64,000 bases of DNA, taken from positions 34,679-98,678 of the forward strand of contig JAJDZN010000069.1 of NCBI GenBank assembly GCA_022824585.1. The letters run 5' to 3'. Numbering within the stretch: position 1 is the first letter of the stretch; every line of letters begins with the position of its first letter. Made by a program: the position numbers and the translations under genes. This stretch comes from Bryobacterales bacterium. GTDB taxonomy: Bacteria > Acidobacteriota > Terriglobia > Bryobacterales > UBA6623. The notes below the pieces were generated by a model. It had not been told where the DNA came from and made no database searches. It worked only from the letters and a program-made list of their open reading frames with translations. Shown here piece by piece: positions 28,958-39,039 of the stretch.

Positions 28958-30097
28958 TCACTGCGCTACGAGGACGGGCTCGATATGCACTAGGTTGGTC
29001 GGCAGATACTCCCGGGCCTCGATGTAGTCGTCGAACCAGTGGGCTTCCGGGTTTCGCCGGAACATCATGAGCTTGCCAGTGAGGCGCGGATTCGCCGCAC
29101 GGTGGTACTTGAACAGGACGTGTTCGTCGGTAAGCCCGAGGATCTCGATCTTGCCGGTCGAGTGGGACATCGCAAGCCGCGCCCGCTTGGCTAGCCCGGA
29201 CATCCGCTCAAGCGACTTGGCGAATATGCGGTAAGCATTCTCGACAGATACCGAGTAGCTCTCGTTACCCTCGGTCGGGCGGCACTGGAACACGTAGTAG
29301 GGCGGCACTCCCAGATAGGAGAGTTCGTTCATCAGCTCGCTCAGCACGCCCGGGTCGTCGTTGATGCCGTGGATCATCGGTGTCTGATTGATCGTCACCG
29401 CCGAGTGGGCCTGCAGGCAGTGCAATCCCTCCCGGGCCACGGCCGTCAGCTCGACCGGATGGTTGAAGTGGCACATGACGTAGATTCGGCCTTGCTCCGG
29501 CGTCGAGTAGCGCTCGAACATCGCGTGCAGCTTCGGGTCATCCAAGATGCGGTACGGATTGAAGGCCGGCATCTTGCTGCCGAGCCGGATGATCTTCACG
29601 TGGGGAATCTCGCGCAATTGAGCGATGATCGGCTCCAGCTTCGAGGTGGACATGATCAGCGGGTCTCCGCCGGTGAGAAGCACATTGCTGATCTCGGGAT
29701 GCTCCCGGATATACGCGATACCAGCGGAGACGTCGCGGACGACCTCGTCGTTGTCGTCCATGAACAGCCGCTTGCGGAAGCAGAACCTGCAGTAGGCGCC
29801 GCATACGTCGTTGCACAGCAGCAACGCGGTGTCCGAATACTTGTGCTCTAGGCCCGGGACCTTTGTGTAGAGTTCCTCGTACGAGGCGTCCAACCTCCCC
29901 CACTCGTTCAATTCGCGGGCGTCGGGTATGACCAGCCGTCGAATCGGGTCGTTCGGATCGTCCCAGTCGATCAGCGATTGGTAGTACTCGTTGGTACGGA
30001 ATACGTATCGCTCGCTGACCTTGGCTGCCGCCTCGCGCTCCTCGGGGCTGAGGGCTGAAATCTTGTTAACGGACGTAATGTACTTCGGCTTTGGCAT
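28958..30097 (-). CDS. Lysine 2,3-aminomutase family radical SAM enzyme
   Basis: KamA family enzyme using SAM, a 4Fe-4S cluster and PLP. The cluster motif is C99-x3-C103-x2-C106 (CGAYCRFC), preceded by LLLCNDV. The GGDPL segment at 143 contacts SAM, and K316 in SHSTGK is the likely PLP lysine. At 379 aa it lacks the long C-terminal oligomerisation tail of clostridial KamA, so it could be a lysine, beta-lysine or glutamate aminomutase or an EpmB-like protein. An AGAGGAA ribosome-binding site lies just upstream of the ATG at 30097. Confidence 0.85.
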   Translation of the reverse strand: MPKPKYITSVNKISALSPEEREAAAKVSERYVFRTNEYYQSLIDWDDPNDPIRRLVIPDARELNEWGRLDASYEELYTKVPGLEHKYSDTALLLCNDVCGAYCRFCFRKRLFMDDNDEVVRDVSAGIAYIREHPEISNVLLTGGDPLIMSTSKLEPIIAQLREIPHVKIIRLGSKMPAFNPYRILDDPKLHAMFERYSTPEQGRIYVMCHFNHPVELTAVAREGLHCLQAHSAVTINQTPMIHGINDDPGVLSELMNELSYLGVPPYYVFQCRPTEGNESYSVSVENAYRIFAKSLERMSGLAKRARLAMSHSTGKIEILGLTDEHVLFKYHRAANPRLTGKLMMFRRNPEAHWFDDYIEAREYLPTNLVHIEPVLVAQ

Positions 30098-30490
30098 GGG
30101 CGATTCCTCTGCAGCTAGCCTAGGCAGCCTTCGTTGAGAACAGCTCAGAACAGCAATACAGCTGGCTCGTTCGCCGTTTCAATGGCTACCTGGCGCGTCA
30201 AACGGGTATCTATTGAAACAAAAAGAGTCCATCAGCGCAAGGATGGCTGCTGCGGCAGACCGGGCCGTTGCGAAAGATTCACGGAATCTTCAGACGTTCT
30301 GCTGCGCCGCGGTTGCGCAAACTGCTGGCCTTGCGAGCACATTCGGAGCGCATGGTCGCTCGTTACGGCACGAGTCCCGATATCTGGTCGATCTGTCCGA
30401 ATGCCTGCCGGCAAGCGCGTCGAAGCGGCGAAAAACGTCCCTTGCGGACTCGTAGGAGTGCTAGACTCTCCAAGACTAGGAGGGAATCTT
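30098..30490. other. Intergenic region between kamA-like and dehydrogenase genes
   Basis: 393 nt between divergent genes with no convincing ORF. It holds the kamA-like ribosome-binding site, an 8-bp inverted repeat (GTTTCAAT 30176-30183 / ATTGAAAC 30212-30219), a possible -10 TAGACT at 30462-30467, and the strong AGGAGGG that sets the start at 30491. Confidence 0.5.
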
Positions 30491-31516
30491 ATGAAGCGAA
30501 TCGTTGCGCTGCTACTCACGTTTGCCGCCCTGACCTTTGCGGCCGACAAGAAGATCGTTGTTCGCGGATCGGGCTATGGCTTTGCCGACAACGACGCCGC
30601 GATCAAGCTCTACCAGGAAGCGGCCGGTGACAATGCCACCGTCGTCTCCGCTCGCTCTGCCGAGGAGTTCGCCAAGGAGATCGTCGATGCTCACGGCATC
30701 ATCGGCGGGATCAGCAAAGAGCAATTCCCAACGGCGAAGAATCTCGAATGGGTGCAGTCCGTTAGCGCGGGCGTGGAAGCCTACTCGTTCTGGCCTGAGT
30801 TCATGGCCAGCGACGTGATGCTGACCAACTGCAAGGTGGTCCAGGGCCCGACTATCGGCGACCATGCCTTCGCGCTGCTGCTTTCGCTGACGCGCGGCCT
30901 GTACGACTACGGTCCTAACCGGCGGCAGTGGAAATCCCGCTCAGATGCTCCCGCCGGCATGACCGAACTGCCCGGCATGACAGCAGTCATCGTCGGAATG
31001 GGGGGGATCGGCACCCAGATCGCCCAGCGCGCTCACGCCTTCGGCATGGATGTTATCGGCGTTGACCCCAAGAACATACCCGTGAGCGTGTACGCCCCGA
31101 CCATCGTGCCGCCGGACCGGCTCGATGAAGTCCTGCCTAAGGGGGACGTTGTGTTCATCGCAGCCCCGCTGACGCCGGAGAGCGAGCACATGATCGCAGC
31201 CAAGCAGTTCGACGCGATGAAGAGGGGAGCGTATTTCATCGCCGTGTCGCGCGGCCGCCTGTACGACAAAGGCGATCTGATCAAGGCCATCGACAGCCAG
31301 AAGCTGGCCGGCGCCGGCCTGGACGTGACTGACCCGGAACCGCTACCGGCCGACGATCCGCTGTGGGATTTCAACAATATCGTGATCACGCCGCACGTGG
31401 CATCCCACGCCAAGGGCTCGGACGACCGCCGACTTGACCTGATCGTGGGCAACGTGGGCCGTTTCTCCAAGGGCGAGAAGCTGACGCACCTGGTGGACAA
31501 GTCGGTCGGCTACTAG
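30491..31516 (+). CDS. D-2-hydroxyacid dehydrogenase with a signal peptide
   Basis: NAD(P)-dependent oxidoreductase of the 2-hydroxyacid dehydrogenase superfamily, 341 aa. The Rossmann motif is VGMGGIGTQ, the Arg is in SRGRLYDKG, the Glu in DPEPLPADD, and the catalytic His in ITPHVASH, so the active-site triad is intact. Unusually it begins MKRIVALLLTFAALTFAADKK, a clear Sec signal peptide. The start at 30491 is fixed by AGGAGGG 7 nt upstream; earlier in-frame starts are ignored. If exported, cofactor supply in the periplasm is unexplained. Confidence 0.88.
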   Translation: MKRIVALLLTFAALTFAADKKIVVRGSGYGFADNDAAIKLYQEAAGDNATVVSARSAEEFAKEIVDAHGIIGGISKEQFPTAKNLEWVQSVSAGVEAYSFWPEFMASDVMLTNCKVVQGPTIGDHAFALLLSLTRGLYDYGPNRRQWKSRSDAPAGMTELPGMTAVIVGMGGIGTQIAQRAHAFGMDVIGVDPKNIPVSVYAPTIVPPDRLDEVLPKGDVVFIAAPLTPESEHMIAAKQFDAMKRGAYFIAVSRGRLYDKGDLIKAIDSQKLAGAGLDVTDPEPLPADDPLWDFNNIVITPHVASHAKGSDDRRLDLIVGNVGRFSKGEKLTHLVDKSVGY

Positions 31517-31782
31517 CCGGCCGCGGCCCGAGCGGTTCACTCAAGGCTTACGCCAGAGTTGTGCCGCGATGGAGGTTGAGCGACGGCACCGTGCGCGACA
31601 AGGTGTCAGGACCGAGATGTGCGCCCGCTGGGCGCTGTATTCGCGACCGCTCGAATTCAGCGGACCTGCGACCTTGCGGGCCAAGGCGATTCGCTACGGC
31701 TACGAAGAAAGTGACGAGACGTGGCAACAGCTTGCATGAGCAAGTGCCGCGCGGGAAGGGTCCGCCCTGCCCAGCTCTCGGC

Positions 31783-33696
31783 TCACTGCGATTGCCGCGA
31801 CTGTCTAACGATTCGTAGCGCTTGCTGGACTTCGGGATCGTCGGGCAATAACTCCAGTGCCTGCAGCAGCTCGCGCTCGGCCGCTTCAAGTTCTCCCGCA
31901 TGCCCGTAGGTGAGTCCGAAGTTTTTGTGTATCTGTCCCCGGGCCGGGCACTGACCACATACCGCGAGAGCCTGCTGGAAGAGGTCGAAGGCCTCCGACC
32001 AGCGCCCCTTCTGCGCCTCGGCCAACGCGAAATTCCATAGAGTCCCAGCCCGATCAGTATCTTGCTCTTCCGCCTTCAGAGCCGCGAAGCGCTCCCGATA
32101 CTGCCTCGCCTTCTGCGGATCGATCGCTTGAACAGCCTGGGCCAAGTTATACAGCGACTCCTTGTGGCGCGGATCAAGCTCCAACGCTCGTTCAAAGTGC
32201 GGCACGGCCAGCTCCGCGCTGCCAGACTGCGCCAGAGCCAGTCCCAGGTCATAGTGCACGAGAGAATTCTCGGAGTCCGACTCAGCCGCCGACCGCAGCA
32301 ATTCGATCGCCCGCTCGTCGTTGCCCGCGGCCCTTTCGATCTGGCCCAACAGGTGCAGCACGGGCGCGAAGGCGCCGTCCAGCGTCAGGCCTTGCTCGAG
32401 CGCCAGACGGGCCTCCGTGGTGCGCCCCATGTCGTGCAAGACGCGACCGACGTTGTAGTGCGGGCGCGGGGCCTCCGGGGCGAGCCGAACGGCCTCGCGG
32501 AACGCTCCGAGCGCATCTTCTTGACGCCCGCCCTCCGCCAGCGCGATGCCTAGGTTCAGACGAGCTTCGGGAGAGTCCGGATCAAGCCGCACGACGGCTT
32601 CGAAGTGCGGCACGGCGTCCAGCGGGCGGTCCAGACGGGTCAGGACCATGGCCAAGCCTTGGCGCGTCCTGAGATTGTCTGGAGCAAGCCTAAGGGCCTC
32701 CGTCATGCTTGCAAGCGCGGCCTCGAACCTGCCGCTGGCGGCCAGCTTCAGGCCTAGGTTTAGGTGCGCCTCAGCGTGGTCTGGCTGCAACTCCAACACC
32801 TTGCGGAACATCGCTTCTGCCAGCGGCCCGCGTCCCAGCTGCTCGTAGGCAACGCCGAGATGCAGGTGTGCCGACACATTCTTGGCGTCTTGGCGGATCA
32901 CCTGTTGGAAGAGTTCCCTAGCCTCGTCCGCATTACCCAAGGACATGCTTCGCTCGGCGCGCTGCATCAGGATCGAGACCTGGTCAGCCTGCTGCTGGCC
33001 TGCTCGCAAGCGCTGGAACTCATCCAACTCGCGCTGCGCTCCTGCCCTGTCGCCGGCTCTCCTCAGAGCTTGCGAGAGCTGGTACCGAACATCTGCCCTG
33101 GAGGGGTCCAGCCCGGCGGCTTTTCGGAGGTACGCCACTGCCTCGTCCGGCTCCCCCTGCTTCACCAGCACAGCGCCCAGGTTGAACAGTGCGTCAGCGT
33201 GGCCCGGATCGACAGCCAGCGCTGCCCTCAACGCTGCCTCGGACTCCTTCATGCGGTTCGAATGGCGCAGCGCCAACCCTCGCACGTACAGCTCATCGAA
33301 GCTCTGCGAGACCGCGCCTGCCAAGTCCGTGTACTTGTCGATTTCGGTTAAAGCCTGTTCGTATTGGTGAGAAGTGACGAGAATCTTAGCTAGAGTCAGG
33401 CGTGCCTCGGCATGGGTCGCGTCGAGTGAGAGCCCTCTGCGCAGGGCTTCGATCGCCTCTTCGTAGCGCTTCTCGTCCGCCAGCGCGACGCCGCGGTTGA
33501 AGTGCAGCAGGGGATTCGCCGGGTAGCTTGCCAGCGCATCGTCCAGCGAAGCCAGGGCGGCGGCTGGATTGCCGGCGGCACGCTGGCGGGCTGCTTCCGC
33601 CAGCGCCTCGTCGGGCCCCTGAGCAAGCAGGCCGCCAGAGCACAAAGCGATCTGAACCGCGGCCAGCAGCCTAGATTTCACAGCGACACCTGGCAT
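31783..33696 (-). CDS. Secreted tetratricopeptide-repeat protein
   Basis: 637 aa with a signal peptide (AVQIALCSGGLLAQ) and more than a dozen TPR units covering the rest (repeated A-x-x-x-LG-x-x-L-x-x-x-G-x-x-x-EA pattern). No enzymatic domain is seen. Such proteins usually scaffold complexes in the periplasm or outer membrane. It is downstream of, and on the same strand as, the TonB receptor at 33850-37191, and converges on the dehydrogenase gene. Intergenic 31517-31782 contains nothing I can identify. Confidence 0.88.
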   Translation of the reverse strand: MPGVAVKSRLLAAVQIALCSGGLLAQGPDEALAEAARQRAAGNPAAALASLDDALASYPANPLLHFNRGVALADEKRYEEAIEALRRGLSLDATHAEARLTLAKILVTSHQYEQALTEIDKYTDLAGAVSQSFDELYVRGLALRHSNRMKESEAALRAALAVDPGHADALFNLGAVLVKQGEPDEAVAYLRKAAGLDPSRADVRYQLSQALRRAGDRAGAQRELDEFQRLRAGQQQADQVSILMQRAERSMSLGNADEARELFQQVIRQDAKNVSAHLHLGVAYEQLGRGPLAEAMFRKVLELQPDHAEAHLNLGLKLAASGRFEAALASMTEALRLAPDNLRTRQGLAMVLTRLDRPLDAVPHFEAVVRLDPDSPEARLNLGIALAEGGRQEDALGAFREAVRLAPEAPRPHYNVGRVLHDMGRTTEARLALEQGLTLDGAFAPVLHLLGQIERAAGNDERAIELLRSAAESDSENSLVHYDLGLALAQSGSAELAVPHFERALELDPRHKESLYNLAQAVQAIDPQKARQYRERFAALKAEEQDTDRAGTLWNFALAEAQKGRWSEAFDLFQQALAVCGQCPARGQIHKNFGLTYGHAGELEAAERELLQALELLPDDPEVQQALRIVRQSRQSQ

Positions 33697-33789
33697 GAAC
33701 CTGTAGTGGACGGCCGTCGCGGACCTAGGCGGACGCCATACAGTAGCTTACGGCCAAGGGCCGCATCGTGTCACCAGCTTCAATTGGAC

Positions 33790-33817
33790 GAGCCCGCCGG
33801 CCTCCGCCGGCGGGCTC
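33790..33817 (-). terminator. Strong GC hairpin after the TonB receptor gene
   Basis: GAGCCCGCCGG (33790-33800) and CCGGCGGGCTC (33807-33817) are perfect complements around a 6-nt loop, 33 nt downstream of the receptor stop. No T-tract follows, so it may be a processing or Rho-assisted terminator. Confidence 0.5.
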
Positions 33818-33849
33818 ATCGGCTTCCGGGCATAGTCTGCCGCAGCCCT

Positions 33850-36800
33850 TTAGAAGTACACCTTGAGGCCCATCTGGATCTGGCGGGCCAGGTTGGCGGT
33901 GCCAAGCACGCGACCGAAGTTCCCCCGGCTAATGTTGGCTGCGGGCGCTCGATACTGCGGAGTGTTGAAACTGTTGAACAGTTCTACGCGGTACTCGATC
34001 CTCAGGTCCTCCTTGATCGAGAAGATCTTGAAGAACGAGAAGTCGACGTTGTTGATGCCGTCTGCCCGCAGGGTGTTGCGACCAGCATTGCCAAAAGTGC
34101 CCGGCTGCGGCACCGCAAACGCGCTCTCGTTCAGCCATACTGCCGTCGTGGGATTGGCGGGATTAGGATTGCCCACGTAGTCTGGCCGATAGCGCCCATT
34201 GGGAAGACCTGTGCCAGCAATGTCGCCATTGACGTTTGGCGTGTAGGGCTGGCCAGAGGCGAACAAAGCCAAGCCGTTGAACTTCCAGCCGCCGAGAATC
34301 GCGTTCAGCGCCGGGCTGGAAGAGCGGAACGGCAGCTCGACGACCCAGTTGAAGTTGAGGTTGTGGGTCAGGTCAATGCCGGACACGCTACGGTCCATGT
34401 TGAAGTTGTACGGGTCCTGGACCGAGCAGTTCTCCACGAACCAGCCAGTGCAGCCGATGTCGATCGACTTCGACCACGTGTAGTTGACCATGAACGAGAT
34501 GCCCTTCGAGAATCTTCGGTTGTACTGGGTCTGCAGCGCGTGGTAGTTGCTTCGTCCCCACGACGTGAGGTAGTTGTTGGCTCGGAAGAGCGGGAAGGGT
34601 GCCCGCTGGCGCGCTTCAGAGCGCTTCCCGGGCGTTAGCGCCACGTTGTAGTACGTGCCGAGCGGCTGGCGCCGATTGCCGGATCCGACGTAGTTCACCT
34701 GAAGCATGGTCGCGTCATCGAGTTGCCGCTGGATGCCGAAGTTCCACTGCATCGAGTAGGCGTTGTCCATGCGCGGATCGGAATACCATGCTCCTTGGTT
34801 GTACGGTGTCGCCGTGGGCAAAATACCGGTGGGGGCAGGGTTCTTGGCAGATACGTCAGGCATCGAATCGGGCGGGTTGGTGCCGTTCTGCAACTTGCGT
34901 CCGACATCCGGCCAAGTATGGCCAAGGTTCTGGGTGTTCTGCGTGACTCCGGCGAAGTTGTCGAAGTAGATGCCCGACGAGGCGCGAATCGCCGTGCGGT
35001 CATTCAAGCGATAGGCGAAGCCGAAGCGCGGCTGCCAGCTCATCGGCCATGGATCCTGCACGTAGCCGCCGGTCGCCACCCGGACTCGGTCCGGCAACGC
35101 CCCGTCAGGGTCTGGCAAGCAGGGTGCCACGCCTTTGACCGCGCAAGTGGGCGGCGCGGCCGTGATCCAGTAGATGCCCTCGTTGTAGTCGATGTTGCCG
35201 AACTCGACCGTGTTCTCCGCAGCGTTGCCGAATTGCGGCAACACTGTGCTGTCGACGCGCACGCCAAAGTTGATCGTCAGCTTGGACGTGGCCTTCCAAG
35301 AGTCCTGGCCGAAGAAAGAGTACAGAGCCCCGCCCCGCGCGCGCTTGTGGAAGTCGCGCCTGGACCACGCATTCGGCACGTTCAGCAGGAATGACGCCAG
35401 CGGATGCCCGGTGCCGCCTGGATTGTCGGGGCTAGCCGTGCCGACGGTGCTGAAGTTGTTCGAATGGTCGTTGGTCGTGCCGAAATGGCCAATGATGTTG
35501 TACTCGGCGCCGAACTTGAGGGTGTGGGTGCCGGCGATCTTGGTGTAGTCGCCCTTGTACTGCCAAGTGTCGCTCGTGCGCGTGAAACCGGTTCGCTCGC
35601 CGCCGCCGAAATACTGTGCGACACCAACGTTTGGGACGAATGATGTTCCGCTGCGGAAGCCCCCAGCGAAATCGGGATTCCAGCCGACCGTGGAGATAAA
35701 ATCCGCAGGGATGTTGAGGAACGAATTTCCTGTGTCCCGCTTGACGTCGGTCCTCGCGAAGGACACCGTCATGATGCTGGTCGGGTCGAACGTATGCACC
35801 CAGTTCGCGGCCACATTCAGATTGTCGACGTTCACAAAACTCGTGAAGTTCTGGCGTCCAGCCGACCGGATGCTGTCATTGTTCTGCGTGCTGTAGCGCA
35901 CATAGGCGGTATCGGATTCGCTGAAGTGATGGTCGACACGTCCGGAAATCTCATATTGATCCAGAGCCGTGCCAGTGGTATCGCGCTGGTTGAGGTTGCC
36001 GAGGTCCGTGCCGAGGTCGATCGGCGCGGGCACCGTCTGGTCCAAGTAGTAGAGGAACCCCTGGTCTAGCCGACTGGCGGGGATCCTGTTGTCGGCAAAC
36101 GGATCCCGGACGGCGTTGCCATCGGGTCCAATCCGCGTCGAGTACGGATCGTAGATCTGCCGCGCGGAATCGCTGATGTCTCCGGCCTTGTTCGCGGCCG
36201 TTGGCACCCGGTAGTTGCGGTTCGCCGGCCCCCGATTGGTGAAACCTTGGAAGGCGCCGTAGAAGAACGTCTTGTTCCTGACGATCGGGCCGCCGACAGT
36301 CGCGCCGAACATGTTCTGCGCCAGCGCCGCTTTGTCCCTCAAGAACGTGTTCCGGGCGTCCAAGTTATCGTTGCGCATGAATTCCCAAAGACTGCCGTGG
36401 ACCTCGTTGCTTCCCGATTTGGTGACAACGTTCACGACCCCGCCAGTGACGCCCCCGAACTCGGCGAGGTCGTTGTGCGACTGCACCTTGAACTCTTGGA
36501 TGGCGTCCAGGATCGGCGGCACGGCGTAGGTGCTGGTCATCGTCCCCTGGTTATTCACGCCGTCGGTGAGGAACAGGTTGCTGCGGTTGTTCTGGCCGTT
36601 GATCGACGGGAAGCTGAACGTACCCACCGAGGTGCTGCCGAAACCGCCCCTGCTCTGAGCGACGTTCACCGGCGATGCCCCCGGAGTGAGCATCAGCAAC
36701 TGCGTGAAGTTGCGTCCGTTCAGCGGCAGGTCAACGACCTGCTGCTCGGTCATGGCGGTACCTAACTCTGACGACGACGCCTGCACCTGAGCACCGATCG

Positions 36801-37191
36801 CTTCGACGGTCACAGACTCTGTGACCGCACCGACTTCGAGGACAACGTCAAACGTCGCCGTCTGGTTGACAACCAGCGAGAACGGTTCGACCGACGACGT
36901 GCGGAAGCCCTCGGCCGTAGCCTCGATGGTGTAGTAGCCCGGAAGAACGCTGACGAAGCCGTAGCGGCCTACAGCGTTGGTTTCGGCGCGACGTTCAATG
37001 CCGGTCTCGACGCTGGTCAGGATCACCTCGGTCCCGGGCACAACTGCCCCCTGCTGGTCCGTGATCGTTCCGTTCACGGCGGAACTGGAAGCCTGGCCGA
37101 AGCCAAGGCCTGCGAAAACGGTCAGCGCGCAAGCCAGCAGGACGGCCGTCCTGAGGGCGCGCAAGCCGCGCGATTGATAAGCGATTGACAT
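33850..37191 (-). CDS. TonB-dependent outer-membrane receptor, Oar-type, second copy
   Basis: 1113 aa with the same plan as the receptor at 16012. The signal peptide ends near residue 32. The carboxypeptidase-regulatory-like domain follows (INGTITDQQGAVVPGTEV-type start and VSVLPGYYTIEATAEGF, to about residue 120). The plug contains LPLNGRNFTQLLMLTPG and FGGVTGGVVNVVTKSGSNEVHGS. A long barrel ends in QMGLKVYF with a terminal Phe. The start is secured by AAGGAGG at 37196-37202, 4-5 nt before the ATG. It is divergent from the CRTAC1 gene. Sequence divergence from the other receptor suggests a different ligand. Confidence 0.93.
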   Translation of the reverse strand: MSIAYQSRGLRALRTAVLLACALTVFAGLGFGQASSSAVNGTITDQQGAVVPGTEVILTSVETGIERRAETNAVGRYGFVSVLPGYYTIEATAEGFRTSSVEPFSLVVNQTATFDVVLEVGAVTESVTVEAIGAQVQASSSELGTAMTEQQVVDLPLNGRNFTQLLMLTPGASPVNVAQSRGGFGSTSVGTFSFPSINGQNNRSNLFLTDGVNNQGTMTSTYAVPPILDAIQEFKVQSHNDLAEFGGVTGGVVNVVTKSGSNEVHGSLWEFMRNDNLDARNTFLRDKAALAQNMFGATVGGPIVRNKTFFYGAFQGFTNRGPANRNYRVPTAANKAGDISDSARQIYDPYSTRIGPDGNAVRDPFADNRIPASRLDQGFLYYLDQTVPAPIDLGTDLGNLNQRDTTGTALDQYEISGRVDHHFSESDTAYVRYSTQNNDSIRSAGRQNFTSFVNVDNLNVAANWVHTFDPTSIMTVSFARTDVKRDTGNSFLNIPADFISTVGWNPDFAGGFRSGTSFVPNVGVAQYFGGGERTGFTRTSDTWQYKGDYTKIAGTHTLKFGAEYNIIGHFGTTNDHSNNFSTVGTASPDNPGGTGHPLASFLLNVPNAWSRRDFHKRARGGALYSFFGQDSWKATSKLTINFGVRVDSTVLPQFGNAAENTVEFGNIDYNEGIYWITAAPPTCAVKGVAPCLPDPDGALPDRVRVATGGYVQDPWPMSWQPRFGFAYRLNDRTAIRASSGIYFDNFAGVTQNTQNLGHTWPDVGRKLQNGTNPPDSMPDVSAKNPAPTGILPTATPYNQGAWYSDPRMDNAYSMQWNFGIQRQLDDATMLQVNYVGSGNRRQPLGTYYNVALTPGKRSEARQRAPFPLFRANNYLTSWGRSNYHALQTQYNRRFSKGISFMVNYTWSKSIDIGCTGWFVENCSVQDPYNFNMDRSVSGIDLTHNLNFNWVVELPFRSSSPALNAILGGWKFNGLALFASGQPYTPNVNGDIAGTGLPNGRYRPDYVGNPNPANPTTAVWLNESAFAVPQPGTFGNAGRNTLRADGINNVDFSFFKIFSIKEDLRIEYRVELFNSFNTPQYRAPAANISRGNFGRVLGTANLARQIQMGLKVYF

Positions 37192-37299
37192 GATGCCTCC
37201 TTAGGCGTTGCTGCCAAGATAGAAGGGGCGTATACCAAGAGCCCCCCTCAACCCCACTCAATACGCCGCACATCATAAACGGCATCACGGACGGCGTCA

Positions 37300-39039
37300 A
37301 TGCCCAAACCACACATTGGAGCGTGCTGGCTCGTAGCTGCGGTTGCGCTAGCCCTCGCGCCCGGACGCGGCACGGCCCAGAGCATGTCCTCGGCCGAGCG
37401 GCGAGCGATGCCGCCGCTCCCCTTGCCGGAGGGCGTGGTGCCACCACGAGCCGACTTTGTCGACATAGCGGAGAGAGCAGGCTTGGCGCTCGGCCGGGCT
37501 CCGACCGCGCCCGGCGAGATGACCTACCTGACCGAGACCACAGGAGGAGGGGTCGCTCTGATTGACTACGACAACGACGGCCTGCTGGACATTTTCTTGG
37601 TCGGCTCGGCGGATGCGAATTCTCCTGCCCAAGAGACAGCGCATCGGCTGTACCGCAACCAAGGCAGTCTGCGCTTCGACGATGTCAGTGCCGAGGCAGG
37701 CTTGCAGAGGACGGGTTGGGGACAGGGCGTGTGCGCCGGAGACTTCGACCAGGACGGCCATGTGGACCTGTTTGTCACTCACTGGGGCACGGACTCACTG
37801 CTGCGCAACCTAGACGGCGCTGGATTCGGGGACGAAGGCGAGCAGCGCGGCGTTGCGGGCGGGCCGGATCGCTGGAGTACCGGCTGCAGCTTTGTGGACT
37901 TCGATCGCGACGGAGACTTAGACCTATTCGTGGCCCACTACGTAGAATTCGACCAAGCAACAACACCATTGCCGGGTGAAGCCCCTCAGTGCGCGTGGAA
38001 GGGAGCGCCGATTCCGTGCGGGCCTCGGGGACTGGCCGCCGAGGCCATGTCGCTGTTCGCCAATGACGGAAGGGGCTACTTCGAAGACGTCTCACGAAGC
38101 ACAGGCATCGCAACCGCGAAGCGCTACCACGGGCTGGGAGTGCTCAGCTCCGACTTCGACAGCGACGGCTGGCCTGACGTGTTCGTGGCCTGCGATTCCA
38201 CAGCGAATCTGCTGTTTCGCAACGCCGGCGACGGGACCTTCGAAGAGATCGGCCTCGTTTCCGGCGCGGCCTACGACGAGGACGGCCATGAGCAAGCGGG
38301 CATGGGCGTGGCCGCGGCAGACTACGACGGCGACGCGCGAACTGACCTGTTCGTGACCAACTTCGCGGCCGACACCAATACTCTCTATCGAAACGTGGCC
38401 AGCGGCCAGTTCCGGGACGCGACGGTGACGACGGGCCTCGCTACGGTGGCGGCATTTGTGGGCTGGGGGACTGAGTTCCTAGACTTCGACCTCGATGGCT
38501 GGCCAGACATCTTCGTGGCCAACGGTCATGTTGCGCCAAGTGTCAACGACGCTGGCATTGGCGAAACCTTCGCGCAGCCGCGCCTTCTGTTTTGGAATCG
38601 AGGCGACGGCAAGTTTCATCCGGTCTCGGCTCAGTCCGGGAGCGCCTTCAGCGCGGCTCATCCGTCACGTGGAGCAGCGACGGGAGACCTAGACAACGAC
38701 GGAGACGTCGAGATCGTGGTCGTAAATGTCGGCCAGTCCCCTTCCCTGCTGCAGGACCGCAGCGAGCGTTCGGCGAACTGGTTGGTAGTCCGGGCGCTGG
38801 CCAGGTCGGGCAGCGACGCCATCGGCGCGCGGGTGACCGTCCGGGCGGACGGGTTCCTACGCACTTCGGAGGTCCGCAGCGGCGGCGGATACCTGTCGCA
38901 AAGCGATCTTCGCCTGCACTTCGGCCTCGGAGACCTGAGCTCGGTGGAGATCGAGATCCTGTGGCCCTCCGGCCTGAAGAGCAGTGCTGGCGCCTTCGCG
39001 GCCAACCAGTTGGTGACTATTACGAAGCCACGCCAGTGA
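37300..39039 (+). CDS. CRTAC1-family protein: VCBS/FG-GAP repeats plus ASPIC/UnbV domain
   Basis: A 579-aa exported protein (signal LVAAVALALAPGRGTAQ). It has about seven FG-GAP/VCBS repeats with calcium-type loops (DYDNDGLLDIFL, DFDQDGHVDLFV, DFDRDGDLDLFV, DLDNDGDVEIVV), forming an integrin-like beta-propeller. The C-terminal ASPIC/UnbV domain reads NWLVVRALARSGSDAIGARV, then GYLSQSDLRLHFGLG. Usually a cell-surface protein; ligand unknown. It is divergent from the second TonB receptor. The start at 37300 has no visible ribosome-binding site. Confidence 0.9.
   Translation: MPKPHIGACWLVAAVALALAPGRGTAQSMSSAERRAMPPLPLPEGVVPPRADFVDIAERAGLALGRAPTAPGEMTYLTETTGGGVALIDYDNDGLLDIFLVGSADANSPAQETAHRLYRNQGSLRFDDVSAEAGLQRTGWGQGVCAGDFDQDGHVDLFVTHWGTDSLLRNLDGAGFGDEGEQRGVAGGPDRWSTGCSFVDFDRDGDLDLFVAHYVEFDQATTPLPGEAPQCAWKGAPIPCGPRGLAAEAMSLFANDGRGYFEDVSRSTGIATAKRYHGLGVLSSDFDSDGWPDVFVACDSTANLLFRNAGDGTFEEIGLVSGAAYDEDGHEQAGMGVAAADYDGDARTDLFVTNFAADTNTLYRNVASGQFRDATVTTGLATVAAFVGWGTEFLDFDLDGWPDIFVANGHVAPSVNDAGIGETFAQPRLLFWNRGDGKFHPVSAQSGSAFSAAHPSRGAATGDLDNDGDVEIVVVNVGQSPSLLQDRSERSANWLVVRALARSGSDAIGARVTVRADGFLRTSEVRSGGGYLSQSDLRLHFGLGDLSSVEIEILWPSGLKSSAGAFAANQLVTITKPRQ

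Noticed and set aside
30176-30219. GTTTCAAT...ATTGAAAC, resembling CRISPR repeat ends
   Set aside because: Only one copy, as inverted rather than direct repeats, no array and no cas genes in the window.
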